DNA of 64,000 bases from assembly GCA_963575745.1 (NCBI GenBank), contig CAUYUJ010015271.1, positions 304,408 through 368,407 on the forward strand. The letters are read 5' to 3'. Below, piece by piece: positions 44,016 to 54,395 of the stretch; the first letter of the stretch is position 1, and each line of letters starts with the position of its first letter. Position numbers and translations under genes: made by a program. Source of the stretch: Prorocentrum cordatum (taxonomy: Eukaryota; Sar; Dinophyceae; Prorocentrales; Prorocentraceae). The notes under the pieces are model-generated. The model did not search any database. It saw only the letters and a program-made list of their open reading frames with translations, and was not told where the DNA came from.

Positions 44016-44907
44016 CTATCTGGACCCACTCCCGCCAGGCCCGAGAGGCCTCTTGCTTCCCCGGGGCGATCTCCTTATCAATCAGCTTATTGATGTGATT
44101 CAAAACCTCGTCCAACGCTTGCAAACCCAACTCAGGATCCAGGACCCCCGCTTGAATATCCAGGATGAGGAACTGGAGGCTCTGATGGGTGCTGTGAAGG
44201 CATTCCTGGATGGCCTCGGACTCTTGGAGCTCTGGCGGGGGATCTTCCAGACTGTCGGCTACGAGCTGCAACTCAGCAGCGTCCATCTTCTGAAGCCTGG
44301 AGAAAAACTGCTGTACCATATTGCGCATTCAGCGCAGCGGCCCTGCATGCGACTTCCACTCAACACGATGCTCCTTCAGAATTTGCTGAGCTTGTACCCA
44401 CCGGACCCTGGGAGGACAGGCCCTGGGCCGAGAACTTGGTTTTAGAACCGTGTCGGTAATCCCCGCTATCGTAACCTCCAAGTCCCTGGCCAGAAAATGA
44501 TAAACCTGATCCAACACTCGCTGCTTTTCTCTCAGACTAGGTGGTTCCACGCTGCGATTGACAATGGCCTCCGCGACCTGCAGGGCGGCCTCCGTCGCGT
44601 GCCACTCGCGCTCGGGCAACTCGGGACCACGCACTGGCTTGGTCGGCAGGCGCTGCGGCTTACACAAGACTGGGACGGTGAAACCTGCGTCTGCCTGAAT
44701 GTTGATGCTGACAGGGCGGCGCGGCGACAACGGATATTTTACATGTACATGTGGTTCCGACAAGACATGCTCCAAACACTTGCTATACACAAAATAGTCC
44801 AGTTGCGACTGCGTTTTCTTCGTACGATAAGTGGGTGTAGACGAAGAACCAATACACATGCCAGCACGCTGCACATAGTCATGATGTCTGAGCTTGTTAG
44901 GGTTCAT
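43879..44907 (-). pseudogene. LINE 1 endonuclease C-terminus and linker to RT
   Basis: Starts in frame at MNPNKL (the D-F-N-x-x-P strand of the endonuclease; the preceding bases are frameshifted at about 44910). It continues TQSQLDYFVYSKCLEHV (the S-x-L-D-Y box) and VKYPLSPRRPVSINIQ (the terminal strand). The helical linker is interrupted by an in-frame TGA at 44329-44331 and then MRNMVQQFFSRLQKMDA. A frameshift near 43990 leads to the RT. Confidence 0.7.
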
Positions 44908-44908
44908 G

Positions 44909-45380
44909 TTATAGTCTCATGTTAAAAGTATGGTAAATCTGATATTCATTCTGCAATACTGCCGCTGCCGCTAAAATACTTAAATTGGTCTCATTCAAGC
45001 CAACACTGACCTGCAAGTAAATTGAGAGTATGCCCACGACTCCAAGCCCAGGCAACTCCACTCGAACCCCCACGAGACGACCCTGAGGAACAAGATCCTG
45101 AGCCCCCGAAGGTAAAACCATATTCTGAACTCCAAAATCGAAACCGTTTTTGACCAGAACGCAGACTCCAGCCGAGGGGGTTTCCGTGGAGCTGTATGTG
45201 CCTGCCTGAAAAGTAGTTTGCCAACCTTCACGTTGCAACCACTGAGAAGCCTGAGTGATGAAATGCTCGGAGCACAGCTTGCACTCCTGCGCGCAAATGA
45301 CGTGGGACTGCTGGCCCAGCTCGGACTTGATGAAGGTCTTCACCTGCGGCCAGCAACTGCCATTGATGGTCATCAGCTTG
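44909..45380 (-). pseudogene. LINE 1 endonuclease N-terminus
   Basis: Contains LMTINGSCWPQVKTFIKS with the Asn box, HVICAQECKLCSEHF with the catalytic Glu box (Q-E), and GVCVLVKNGFDFG. This is the exonuclease/endonuclease/phosphatase fold that nicks target DNA. It overlaps the end of ORF1 in a different frame and stops at 44909 just before the DFN-type motif. Confidence 0.75.
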
Positions 45381-45386
45381 CACTGG

Positions 45387-46601
45387 TCAGGAATGCTGCT
45401 GCGGCACAGTCGTCTCCGCAGTCTCGGTGGCAACCTTCTCGGCCGCGACCTTGAGCCTCTTGGCTGCATCCTCGCTGGAGAGCCCCGCTGCCGCCAACGA
45501 CTTGTTAGCCTCCTGCAGCTGGTCCAAGGCCCTCTTGCGCGCCTCCGCCATCTGTGCATCCTCAGAAGAAGCCGCTGCACCTGGGGCCTCGGCGCCTGCA
45601 CCATTGGGCGGCTCTCCCACGGGAGCAGGTGGGCTTCCCGCTGGGTGCTGCGCTGCCTCGGCCTGGGGCTGCTCATCCTTCGGCTGCAGGAAGTCATTCT
45701 CATTCGGCTTGTCCTCCCCGTTGGCAGACTCCTTGTTGTCTTCTTGCCCTGCTTTGGCTGCGTGCTGTTCCTTCTCGACCTGCGACAGAGTTTCGACGAC
45801 AGCCTCCAGATGCTTGTCAAGTTCAGGTGGTATTGATTCCTTCGGCTTGCTGAGACGACCTGCGATGAGAGATTTGATGGCCTCCGCCATCGGCACGTCC
45901 TGGGATGCCTTCTGGGCGGCTGCCTGCTGCACAACCTGCAGCTGCGCCTGCAGCCGTTGCACCTCCACGCTGATCTGCTGGTACTCGACCAACGCCTTCT
46001 GCTGCTTCTCGGCGACGGCGGCCAACTGCTGCGAGAGCTGGTTGACGTTGTTCTTTGCCTGCTGCAGACGACGCTTCTGTTGGTTGAGCTGGTCCGTGAG
46101 GCTCTGGGCTTGCTGATCAGGTGTCGTCTCTTGTGAGAGGATTTGCTTCGCCTGCTTAAGAGTCTCGACCGCGTCCGTGTACTCCTTGGAACTGTCTCCC
46201 TTCCACTGCTTCCAGAAAGTGACCTGGGCCTGGGCCAGCTCAACGGGGCTGGGAACAGACTCCGCACGATCTGCTTCTGCTGGTTTTGGCCTGTCCCCGT
46301 CACGTTCGCCACGACCGTCAGCTGCACCTGTGTCTGGCGGACCTCGAGACTTCCCACGGCGCCAGCACCCGTGGCCTCGTCCTTGCTGTCCTCCATCGCT
46401 GCGATCTTCAGGCGGTGCCCAGGAGACTGCCCGTGTTGTTGATGAGGGTGGCCCACCGCCTGCAGGGAGCGGGTCTTTGAGCCCCATCTTCTTGTGTGAG
46501 AGCTTCGCGCCACACTTGGTGCAGTGAGTTACACCACGGTCGGCCCAGGCCCAGCCGCTGCAGCCATGCCATGGGCACACAAGATACCTGTTGCGAGCCA
46601 T
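45387..46601 (-). CDS. LINE 1 ORF1 protein
   Basis: Intact frame. I prefer the ATG at 46601 (MARNRYLVCPWHGCSG), because the zinc ribbon follows at once; an upstream in-frame ATG lies at 46691. The zinc-ribbon is CPWHGCSGWAWADRG followed by HCTKCGAKL. A hydrophilic linker, then a long Gln/Ala/Leu coiled coil (about residues 105-250, e.g. QAKNNVNQLSQQLAAVAEKQ) follow, and the C-terminus is Ala/Glu-rich. By analogy with other LINE ORF1 proteins it should trimerise and package element RNA; this is inferred. The DinoSL at 46803-46823 lies 202 nt upstream of this start. It is the only unbroken ORF of the element. Confidence 0.75.
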   Translation of the reverse strand: MARNRYLVCPWHGCSGWAWADRGVTHCTKCGAKLSHKKMGLKDPLPAGGGPPSSTTRAVSWAPPEDRSDGGQQGRGHGCWRRGKSRGPPDTGAADGRGERDGDRPKPAEADRAESVPSPVELAQAQVTFWKQWKGDSSKEYTDAVETLKQAKQILSQETTPDQQAQSLTDQLNQQKRRLQQAKNNVNQLSQQLAAVAEKQQKALVEYQQISVEVQRLQAQLQVVQQAAAQKASQDVPMAEAIKSLIAGRLSKPKESIPPELDKHLEAVVETLSQVEKEQHAAKAGQEDNKESANGEDKPNENDFLQPKDEQPQAEAAQHPAGSPPAPVGEPPNGAGAEAPGAAASSEDAQMAEARKRALDQLQEANKSLAAAGLSSEDAAKRLKVAAEKVATETAETTVPQQHS

Positions 46602-46802
46602 CGCGCCACTTCTATCACAAACATTGAGCCGATGAGAACGGGCAGTGCGAGATAGCCCCTCGGGCGATGGAAAGCGGCCGTGCGCTGGCACAGCGTCGTG
46701 CTGAAAACCTGGGGCGAGGCAGCCAGGCCTGATGGAAGGGGCTGCCCTTCCACCTCGCCCTCGAGCCTCTGGAGTCGGGACCCACGGGAGGTATCCGTGA
46801 GA

Positions 46803-46823
46803 CTTGAGCCAAAATGGCTACGG
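46803..46823 (-). other. Relict dinoflagellate spliced leader (DinoSL)
   Basis: The minus strand reads CCGTAGCCATTTTGG then CTCAAG, an exact match to positions 2-22 of the 22-nt DinoSL. The base before it belongs to the target duplication. Trans-splicing adds this leader to nuclear mRNAs; its presence in genomic DNA marks a reverse-transcribed mature transcript. Confidence 0.95.
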
Positions 46824-46853
46824 GAGGGATGAGGGAGGAGGGAGGAGGGAGGA
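46823..46853. repeat. Target-site duplication of LINE 1, right copy
   Basis: Identical to 40582-40612. It overlaps the first base of the SL by one G and continues into a GGA-rich tract to about 46912. Confidence 0.8.
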
Positions 46854-47610
46854 GGGAGGAGGGAGGAGGGAGGAGGGGAGGGGGAGGGGGAGGGGGAGGG
46901 GGAGGAGGGCTGTCTGTGCAAAACTCGGCGTCTAACAGAATGGCTCCCCTTGAGATTCGGGAGTGGCACCTTTTCCACTGGGCCCTTTCGCGCGGCTTCG
47001 GGCCCGAGGCCATGGCAGATCGAGCAGGCTCGAAAGCGTGTCGCAGAACGACTGGGTCTAGGGCTCGGGTCGCGACTCGTCGCGATGCCACGCTGCTTCG
47101 CGATGTCGCATGTGTGTCGCGACGTCGGATCGAAGGGCCATTGCGGCAGAGAGCCTTGAAAAGCTTTCCGCAGCCAGCATGAAGGAAAAGGATGGGCCAC
47201 AGATTGAAGTCGGATCCCGGGGGGCTCCACCGGGCTCTCGGATAAGCATGTACGGTTCTCGGCATATATATATATATATACAATGTTTGAAGGTGCTCAG
47301 TACAGGGATATTCATGCACTGGCATCGGTGACATAATTCGCCATCGGCTACCAAACACAATATCGGCGTTGACGTACATAATACATGAACCACATCGGCA
47401 TCCATTTTCGGAGGTCCGAAAGCTGGCATCACCATTAAACCAAACGCATCTGTATCGGCATTTATTCGCGCGGTGGATTCCTTGGCTTGGCGTTGGCCCC
47501 CTGGCGGCGACTTGCGCCGCCCCTGTCGACCACGGCGCAGGGGCAGGGCTTCGCGCGTGCCGCGGCCACGCCGCGCACCTCTGCGAGCCGCGGCCCCCCG
47601 CGCGCCGCCA
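46854..47610. other. Spacer upstream of the LRR gene
   Basis: The GGA-rich tract ends at about 46912. A (TA)n run lies at 47263-47280. No SL match or clear promoter motif was seen upstream of the LRR gene; dinoflagellate promoters are poorly defined. Confidence 0.5.
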
Positions 47611-50027
47611 ATGCCCGTTCACGATGCCGATGCGCTGGCAGCGCAGGGGGCCCGCGCTGGAGCTCTCTCCGAGGAGCGGGCGGCGGACCGCGAGGATCGC
47701 GGCCAGGCCGAGCAGCTCGCCGCGCAGAGCCGGCGGCTGGAGCAGCTGCGGCGGGTCGAGGCGGTGGCCGCATCGCTGGGCGTCGTCGAGGAGGCGCTGA
47801 GGGCCAGCGTCGCTGGCTGGGCGCTCGTGCGGGCCCAGCTGCGGCAGCGGCGGGCCGCGGCGGCCAGGGCCTCGCCGGGCCGGGGGGCGCCCGCGGCGGC
47901 CGGCGCCGGCGGGGCCGAGGAGGTCCCCAAGAAGGAGGAGCAAGCGACGTTCGACCCGGCGCGGTACACGGACCCCGCGAGCCTCTTCGACGCGCTCGCG
48001 TTCACCGTAGATGACCTGCACCCCGTGCGCTTGGTCCGCATGACGTGGCTGCTGCAGCAGCGCGGCGCGGTCCTGCAGAGGCGCCAGGAGCTGCCGGAGG
48101 AGGCCTTCGTGTCCGCGGACGAGTTGCGGGCCGTCTGGGAGGCCGGCGGGCGAGGAGGGAAAGACCAGGTGGCGCCGATCATCACCATCTCGTTCTGCTG
48201 GGACTCGCGCGAACACCCCGACCCCAAGGGGTTGCAGCTGAACTTGGTGATAGACACCCTAGAGAAGGAGCGCCTCAAGTACTCCACAGCCAGATTTGAC
48301 TTCAAGGGGTTCAGCGAGATGGGGATTTTTTGGGACTGGCCCTCGCTGCTGCAGGGCGACCCCGTCAAGGCCGATGAGGCGAAGGCCGCCGCCCTGCGGC
48401 AGGGCAAGAGCGAGAAGGACGCGCAGGAGACCGCGGACAAGGCCAAGCGTACCCCCGCCGAGAAAGCCGCCTTCAAGCACGGGCTGGAGGAGACGATGGA
48501 CCTCTGGTACGCCCACCAGGCCACCACCGTCTTCCTGCTCACCCAGCACCCCCGCGAGCGGGACAGCGCGCGCGAGTACAGCTACGACCAGTCCGGCTGG
48601 ACGACGTACGAGCGCTGCTCCGCGGAGCAGATCAAGCAGGTTTGGCGTTGGCAGGCGAAGTGGCACGCCGTTGCCGACCTGGGGCAGGGGGCGGGGGGGC
48701 AGGCGGCCGGGAGGCGGTGGCCGGTGGGCCCGGACGAATTCGACCGGCTCATCAAGGACAGGCAGTTCACCAACGGCGCGGACCGGGAGGCGGTGAAGGC
48801 GCTCTTCCGCCGGATGAGCCTAGCGCAGCTGGGCGGTGTGACGACGCTGGACTTCGTCGGGATGCTGCCCCCGACCCCCGAGGAGGCCGCGGGGCTCGCC
48901 GGCTGCCTGCGGCTGTGCCACCGCCTGGAGAAACTGAACCTGCAGAGCTGCAAGATCGGCGAAGCGGGCGCGAAGGCCCTGGCGGGGGCGTTGCCCTCCA
49001 TGACCGGCCCTATCCACCTAAGCTTGGAGAGTAACGAGATCGGCGACGGAGGCGCGAAGGCCCTGGCGGGGGCGCTACGCTCCATGCCCGGCCTGCAGCG
49101 GCTGTCTCTGGTTGACAACAACATTGGCGACGACGGCGCGAAGGCCCTGGCGGGGGCGCTGCCCTCCATGACCGGCCTGATCGACCTAGGCTTGGGGAAT
49201 AACAAGATCGGCGACGGGGGCGCGAAGGCCCTGGCGGGGGCGCTACGCTCCATGCCCGGCCTGCAGCGGCTGTTTCTGTTCGAGAACAACATTGGCGACG
49301 GGGGCGCGAAGGCCCTGGCGGGGGCGCTGCCCTCCATGACCGGCCTGATCGACCTAGGCTTGGAGAGTAACGAGATCGGCGACGGAGGCGCGAAGGCCCT
49401 GGCGGGGGCGCTACGCTCCATGCCCGGCCTGCAGCGGCTGTCTCTGGTTGACAACAACATTGGCGACGACGGCGCGAAGGCCCTGGCGGGGGCGCTGCCC
49501 TCCATGACCGGCCTGATCGACCTAGGCTTGGGGAATAACAAGATCGGCGACGGGGGCGCGAAGGCCCTGGCGGGGGCGCTACGCTCCATGCCCGGCCTGC
49601 AGCGGCTGTCTCTGGTTGACAACAACATTGGCGACGACGGCGCGAAGGCCCTGGCGGGGGCGCTGCCCTCCATGACCGGCCTGATCGACCTAGGCTTGGG
49701 GAATAACAAGATCGGCGACGGGGGCGCGAAGGCCCTGGCGGGGGCGACATGCCCGGCCTGCAGCGGCTGTTTCTGTTCGAGAACAACATTGGCGACGGGG
49801 GCGCGAAGGCCCTGGCGGGGGCGCTACGCTCCATGCCCGGCCTGCAGCGGCTGTTTCTGTTCGAGAACAACATTGGCGACGACGGCGCGAAAGCCCTAGC
49901 GGGGGCGCTGCCCTTCCTTCCTGGCCTGGAGACGCTGTGGCTGCACGTTAACAGCATCGGCGACGAGGGCGCGCAGGCGGTGCAGGCCGCCTGGGGAGAC
50001 CGGGATCGCAAGCAGTTGCTCCTCTGA
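47611..50027 (+). CDS. Leucine-rich-repeat protein with N-terminal W-rich domain; frameshift in the repeats
   Basis: The ATG at 47611 (MPVHDADAL) is chosen because upstream codons are not protein-like. Residues 1-100 are Ala/Arg/Glu helical. A middle domain has ISFCWDSREHPDPKG (about 190), IFWDWPSLLQ (about 240), YAHQATTVFLLTQHP and SYDQSGWTTYERCSAEQI (about 324); similar W-rich modules occur in protist receptor-like proteins, but I cannot name a reaction. From about residue 438 there are 13 LRRs of 28 residues of the ribonuclease-inhibitor type (LxxLxLxxNxIGDxGAKALA), as in NLR and RanGAP proteins, giving a protein-binding surface. Near 49747 one repeat is 7 nt short, shifting the frame; the last three repeats continue in the new frame to a stop at 50027. 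If the shift is real the protein ends at 49899. No transmembrane segment or signal peptide. No intron seen. Confidence 0.75.
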
Positions 50028-50860
50028 GCCGGGGCGCCCTCACAGGGGTGCCAGGGAGATGCAGGAAGGCGCGCGGCAGGGAGAGCGATCTGCCACGCCT
50101 CAACACGGTGGGGGGCACGGTGGTGGATGCTTTGCTGCTCGCTTGTCATCGCACGGGAGCGGTCGGTTCTACTTTCCCTTTTCCTTCCCCATCATTTTCT
50201 TTTCGTCTTTGCTGCGACTGTCCTACCAAGCTTGGGTCGGTGGACTGGCGCCCTTCGCCACTTCTTCTGCCTCCGCCCCGCTGGGTCCTGATGAGCAGTC
50301 TGCGCGTTACGTTTCACCGTTAGGCGTCCAATCCGCAAAGTCTGAGTTGGTTAAGGCTTTGACTGCGCCCGGAGTCAGAAGCATCAGCATCGCTTTCGGC
50401 ATTGCCCCCCTCGCCATCGATCGCCCCTTTTCGTGATCTCTCCGTCATCTCATTTTCTCCTCCCCGTGCTCCTCCATGAAGGGCTGCGCTCGTACAGAGC
50501 GCCAAAGTGCTAAGCAACGCTCCGCTGCTTAGACAGGCCCACAGGCAGCATCCCAAGTCGTCAGCGCGGCATACTTTTCAGTTGCATTGTGCGCGGGCGA
50601 TCCTGGAGTGGCAAGTCCTCGCCACCCATAATGCGCGCGATCCAATAGTGCACGCGCCAGCGAGGCCCCGCCTTCACGCGCAGGGCATTGGGTGGGGGGA
50701 TGACGGTACCCACTCACTCATCATCATCATCATCGCCATCATCATCATCGACATTATTCTCGCATTCATTCACACTCACACACAAACAAACTTACACACT
50801 CACGTAGTCACACACTCATGCATTCATCGTATGGAAGTCGAAGGCGGGATCTTCGTTTGT
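50028..50860. other. Spacer with (ATC)n
   Basis: No gene seen. 50716-50760 is an (ATC)n run and 50770-50825 is CACA-rich. Confidence 0.5.
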
Positions 50861-51945
50861 GAGTGAAGTGTCAGGAAGTCTCAGGTGGGGGTCCCCTCCC
50901 TATGGGCACCGCACTTCATGTTGGCAACCGGAGCGGGTCATCTCATCCAAACCATGTAACCGTCGTCCTTCTGGGCCCCTCGCGCCCGAATTTTGAAGAA
51001 GCCTTCAGCGGGAGCCTCGTTTTTGAGTGAATTGCGAGGACGTCTCAGGCGGGAGCCCCCTCCCTATGGGCCCCGCATTTCATGTTGGTAACCGGAGCGG
51101 GTCATTCAAATCTTGTTGCAGTCGTCCTGTTGGGCCCCTCGCGCTTGAACTTTGAAGAAGCCTCCTGCGGGGTCTTTGTTTGTGAGTGATTTGCGAGGAG
51201 GTCCCAGGCGGGAGCCCCCCTCCTTATGGAGCCCGCAAATCATGCTGGTCATCCGAGCGGGTCATCCAAATCTTGTAGTTGTCCTCACTCTTTGGCCCCT
51301 CGCGCCTGAATTTTGAAGAAACCTCAGGCGGCAACGTCGTTTGTGAGTGAATTGCGAGGATGTCTCAGACGGGAGCCCCCTCCCTATGGAGCCCGCATTT
51401 CATGTTTGTAATCGGAGCGCGCCACTTAAATATTGTAACTGGTCACTTGTGGGCCCCTCGCGCCTGAATTTTGAAGAAGCCTCAGGCGGGAGCCTCGTTT
51501 GTGAGTGAATTTCGAGGATGTCTCAGGCGGGACCCCCCTCCCCATGGAGCCCGCATTTCATGTTGGCCATCTGATCGGGTCATCAAAATCTTGTAATTGG
51601 CGTCGCTGTTGGACCTTTCGCGTCTGAATTTTGAAGAAGCCTCAGGCGGGAGCTTGGTTCGTGAGTGACTTGCGAGGAAGTCTCAGGCTGGAGTCCCCTC
51701 CCTATATGGCCCGCGCTGCATACTGGTAATCCGAGCGGGTCATACGAAACCTAGACCTGTCGCCAGCTGTGGAGATCCCAGCCAGAGTTGAAGCTTGAGG
51801 TGGTCTCAGGCGGGAGCCTCGTCTGTGAGTGAGTCGCGAAGAGGCCTCAAGCGGCAGCCCCTTCGCTATGGGGCCCGCAGTTCCATGTTAGCATCCAAGC
51901 GAGATTTCGGGATCCCGTAGCTGTCGTCATTGTTAGGTTCCTAAG
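50859..51945 (+). repeat. Satellite of about 160-bp units, seven copies
   Basis: The word GAGTGA that opens each unit occurs at 50861, 51025, 51184, 51345, 51503, 51663 and 51827, giving spacings of 158-164 bp. Units share CTCAGGCGGGAGCC, CCCTCCCTATGG, GCATTTCATGTTGG and GAATTTTGAAGAAGCC. The last unit is the most diverged. No ORF is conserved across the units. Confidence 0.9.
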
Positions 51946-52000
51946 GAACGAAGGGTGATGCGAGACCGCGCAGGCCAATCCGACCGGGGTCAATCTTGTA

Positions 52001-52324
52001 TTGTTAATACGGCCACCCGCTCGGCTGAACCCAGTTCCCCGACGCGGCGATGGCGTCACCACTGACTGCGCCAGAGATGAGGACGCTGGTCGCACGGGCA
52101 TGTCGGACGAGCAGTGGTGGTTGCACTTCTGTGTCATGTTCTCCCGCGACACGTCCATGCGGAACATGCTGATCCTGCGGCTGCCCACACGAGAGTTCCT
52201 GGAACGCGGGCCGCCGGCGTCCCTGCGGAAGGCGCTCCAGAAGTTCGACGCGGTCGCGGACAACTCCAGGTCCGAGGCGGAACAGCTCTCAGCAGTGCTT
52301 GGTTTCGCGCTGCCCCCTGCCTGA
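52001..52324 (+). CDS. Hypothetical small protein or terminal exon
   Basis: From MSDEQWWLHFCVMFSRDTSM (about 52100) the frame reads like real protein: NMLILRLPTREFLERG then LRKALQKFDAVADNS and SEAEQLSAVLGFAL, ending at a TGA (52322-52324). The preceding codons are Arg/Pro-rich and may be intron. I do not recognise a family. It may be the last exon of a gene whose upstream intron holds the 160-bp satellite. Confidence 0.35.
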   Translation: MLIRPPARLNPVPRRGDGVTTDCARDEDAGRTGMSDEQWWLHFCVMFSRDTSMRNMLILRLPTREFLERGPPASLRKALQKFDAVADNSRSEAEQLSAVLGFALPPA

Positions 52325-52334
52325 GCGCAGCCGC

Positions 52335-52465
52335 GCCCACCTCGAGGCCCGCGGGGTTGCCCCAACGGCCTGGCCCGCGGGGTTGTCCCGACGGCCCGCC
52401 CCCGCGCCCCAGCGGCCCACTGGGTTGTCCCAAAGGCATGGCCCGCGGGATTGCCCCAAAGGCTT
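52335..52465. repeat. Short tandem repeat (GGGTTGTCCCAACGGC units)
   Basis: Four or five units of about 30 bp with GGCCCGCGGGGTTGTCCC. The related word GGTTGTCC recurs at 53950-53985. Confidence 0.7.
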
Positions 52466-54395
52466 CACGATCTAGCCGTCGGCGAGCGCGCGCGCGCTGA
52501 CCGAGGCGGCGACGGCGCCGAGGAAAATCGACTTGATTGCTCCGACCAGGGGGAAGGAGAAATGCACATGGAGCAGAAGCAGGAGGAAAATGAGATGGGG
52601 AGAACGGGTAGGGGAGGGCGGGGATGAGGAGGAGGTGGAGAACGAGGAGGCGGAAAAGGACGAAAAAAGGATACATGAAAGAAGGACGAGGAGGAAAGGT
52701 CAGGGCAGAGGGCGAGAGGAGGGTGTCCGGCAGGGCTGGGGGGAAAGGGTCTCGGGCCCCCAGAGACCAGGACACAGATACACCAGGACCCGGGAAACCA
52801 AGGAAACGACACCTTTTCCTTCAAATTTACATATTTCAGCACCCGTGCATTTTCTTTCTGTTGCGCTGCAGGATTCGGGTTTGTGTCCGGGTTTAGCGGG
52901 GTTCCTGCAGGGTTTAAGGGCCTGTGTCCGGGCTTACTTTGGAAGCGCTGCAGTGTTTTTTTGTTGGTGCCGCCGTCTGGAAACATTGGCTTCGAGGGGC
53001 GTTGGGTGTCCAGGCTTAGCCTAGCGTGTCCGGGTTTACGGGGCCCTGAGGGCCCGACTGTCTGCCAATGTGTGCTCCTCTGGAGGACCGATGTTTTATC
53101 GTTTTTCGGTGCTGTGCCCGCGGGCCTGGTTCGGCTTCCAGCGGCACTGACCACCCACACCGAACCCGCTCCCTTCGATGCCCGCGCACCGCGTGAGGCT
53201 TTCGAGCCAAGCAACAAGCCTCGCCTTCGATGGCCGCAGGTAGGAAGAGGAACTGGTACCCATACCGCTACCCCTCTGTCGGTTTCCCTTTTCTGGGCCT
53301 CCTGGGGGCCTTCGTCGCCACCGCTGGATTCGCCACGCAATCCTAGTCAGAACGCTCCTCGGGAGAGGTCCGGGGAGCAACGGTTTCGGTACCTTTTAGT
53401 TTCCTGAACCATGTGGGGCGTTCGAGAAAAAGGCTTCGCTTTCGACAACCAAAGGAGCTGACACCTTTTCATCGGCTCGGCGGAGGGCATGGGGAAGCTG
53501 GCAGAAGCAAAACGAGGCCGCCTCCGCTGGTTCCCGCCGGAAAAAAGGAATCGCACCCCCAAGAACGAACTGTGTGTCCTCCCCAGAACCAGCCAGGTGC
53601 GTTTTCACGCAGCGGTGGTGTTGATCGGGCGGGGACAGCTAGGACGAGGATCGATCCGTTCCAGGGCGGTCGGGAACGCTCTCGGAGCGATCCAGATTTT
53701 GTGTCACCCGACGTTGTCTTCGTCCAGGCTTCGTCTTAGTTTAGGGTCTCGCTAGCACGGGGTGTAACTGAATCACCCCCAGGGGCACGAAGACCTTCGC
53801 GCTTCGCGCGTCGTGCCCCAGGCCGGGGAGCTGCCCTTTTCCAGGATGGCCTCGCGAAAGCGCGAAGATCACCGAACATCGCGGGGGCGCGGTGCGCGAA
53901 GTTGGGCGACCTATTACGGGAAGAAATACTGGGGAGGCTTGTCCAAAGGGGGTTGTCCAGGTCCCCGCTGGGTTGTCCAAGGGACTGTCCGGGATAGGTC
54001 GTCATGGCATCAACAGTAGAAGGCTTGTCCCGTTGGGCCAGCCCTGCTTGACCAGTTTGCCGAGAAGTTGGCCCGGTCTCTTGAGCACGTTCGGCCTTGC
54101 GGCGTTGACCAACAAAGTTTGTCCCAGCTTGCTTCAAGAAGTTTCTGAGAAGCTAGCCCAGGCTTCTTAAATCATGGTCTCTTAACCATGCTTGCTGTAG
54201 TGGGGCAGACCACCAACACAGGGTTTCTCAGGAGTGGGCGCCCTGGGAGGGGGAGGAGGAGGTGGAGGAGGAGGAGGAGGAGGAAGAGGAGGAGGAGGAG
54301 GAGGACTGCGAGAACAGGAGGGAGAATGACAGAACGGAGTGCCGAGCGCTCGAGCAATTTTCGACCAGTGGTGTGAGATCCGTTCCCCCCCGGAG
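52466..54395. other. Spacer with inverted repeat and GGA tract
   Basis: No gene called. 53250-53400 is an inverted-repeat block related to 33306-33400. 53638-53695 is a copy of the GAGCGTTCC repeat. 54243-54305 is (GGA)n. Several open frames here have no motif. Confidence 0.4.

Larger units (their letters stand above)
40613..46823 (-). mobile_element. LINE 1: non-LTR retrotransposon with a spliced leader at its 5' end
   Basis: A 6.2-kb element on the minus strand. From its 5' end (46823) it has a DinoSL, a 5' leader, ORF1 with zinc ribbon and coiled coil, an endonuclease, RT, RNase H and a C-terminal zinc-finger region, ending at 40613. A 31-bp direct repeat flanks it (40582-40612, 46823-46853), and it interrupts a (GGA)n tract that continues on both sides. 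No poly(A) is present at the 3' end; it stops directly against the TCC-rich target. The coding part is broken by about four frameshifts and three in-frame stops. Confidence 0.85.

Noticed and set aside
46615-48216. Minus-strand ORF of 533 codons
   Set aside because: It is antisense to the N-terminal part of the LRR gene and runs on through the spacer; no motif supports it.
48582-50149. Minus-strand ORFs of 375-379 codons opposite the LRR gene
   Set aside because: Antisense shadows of the LRR repeats, Ser/Ala/Pro-rich and without motifs.
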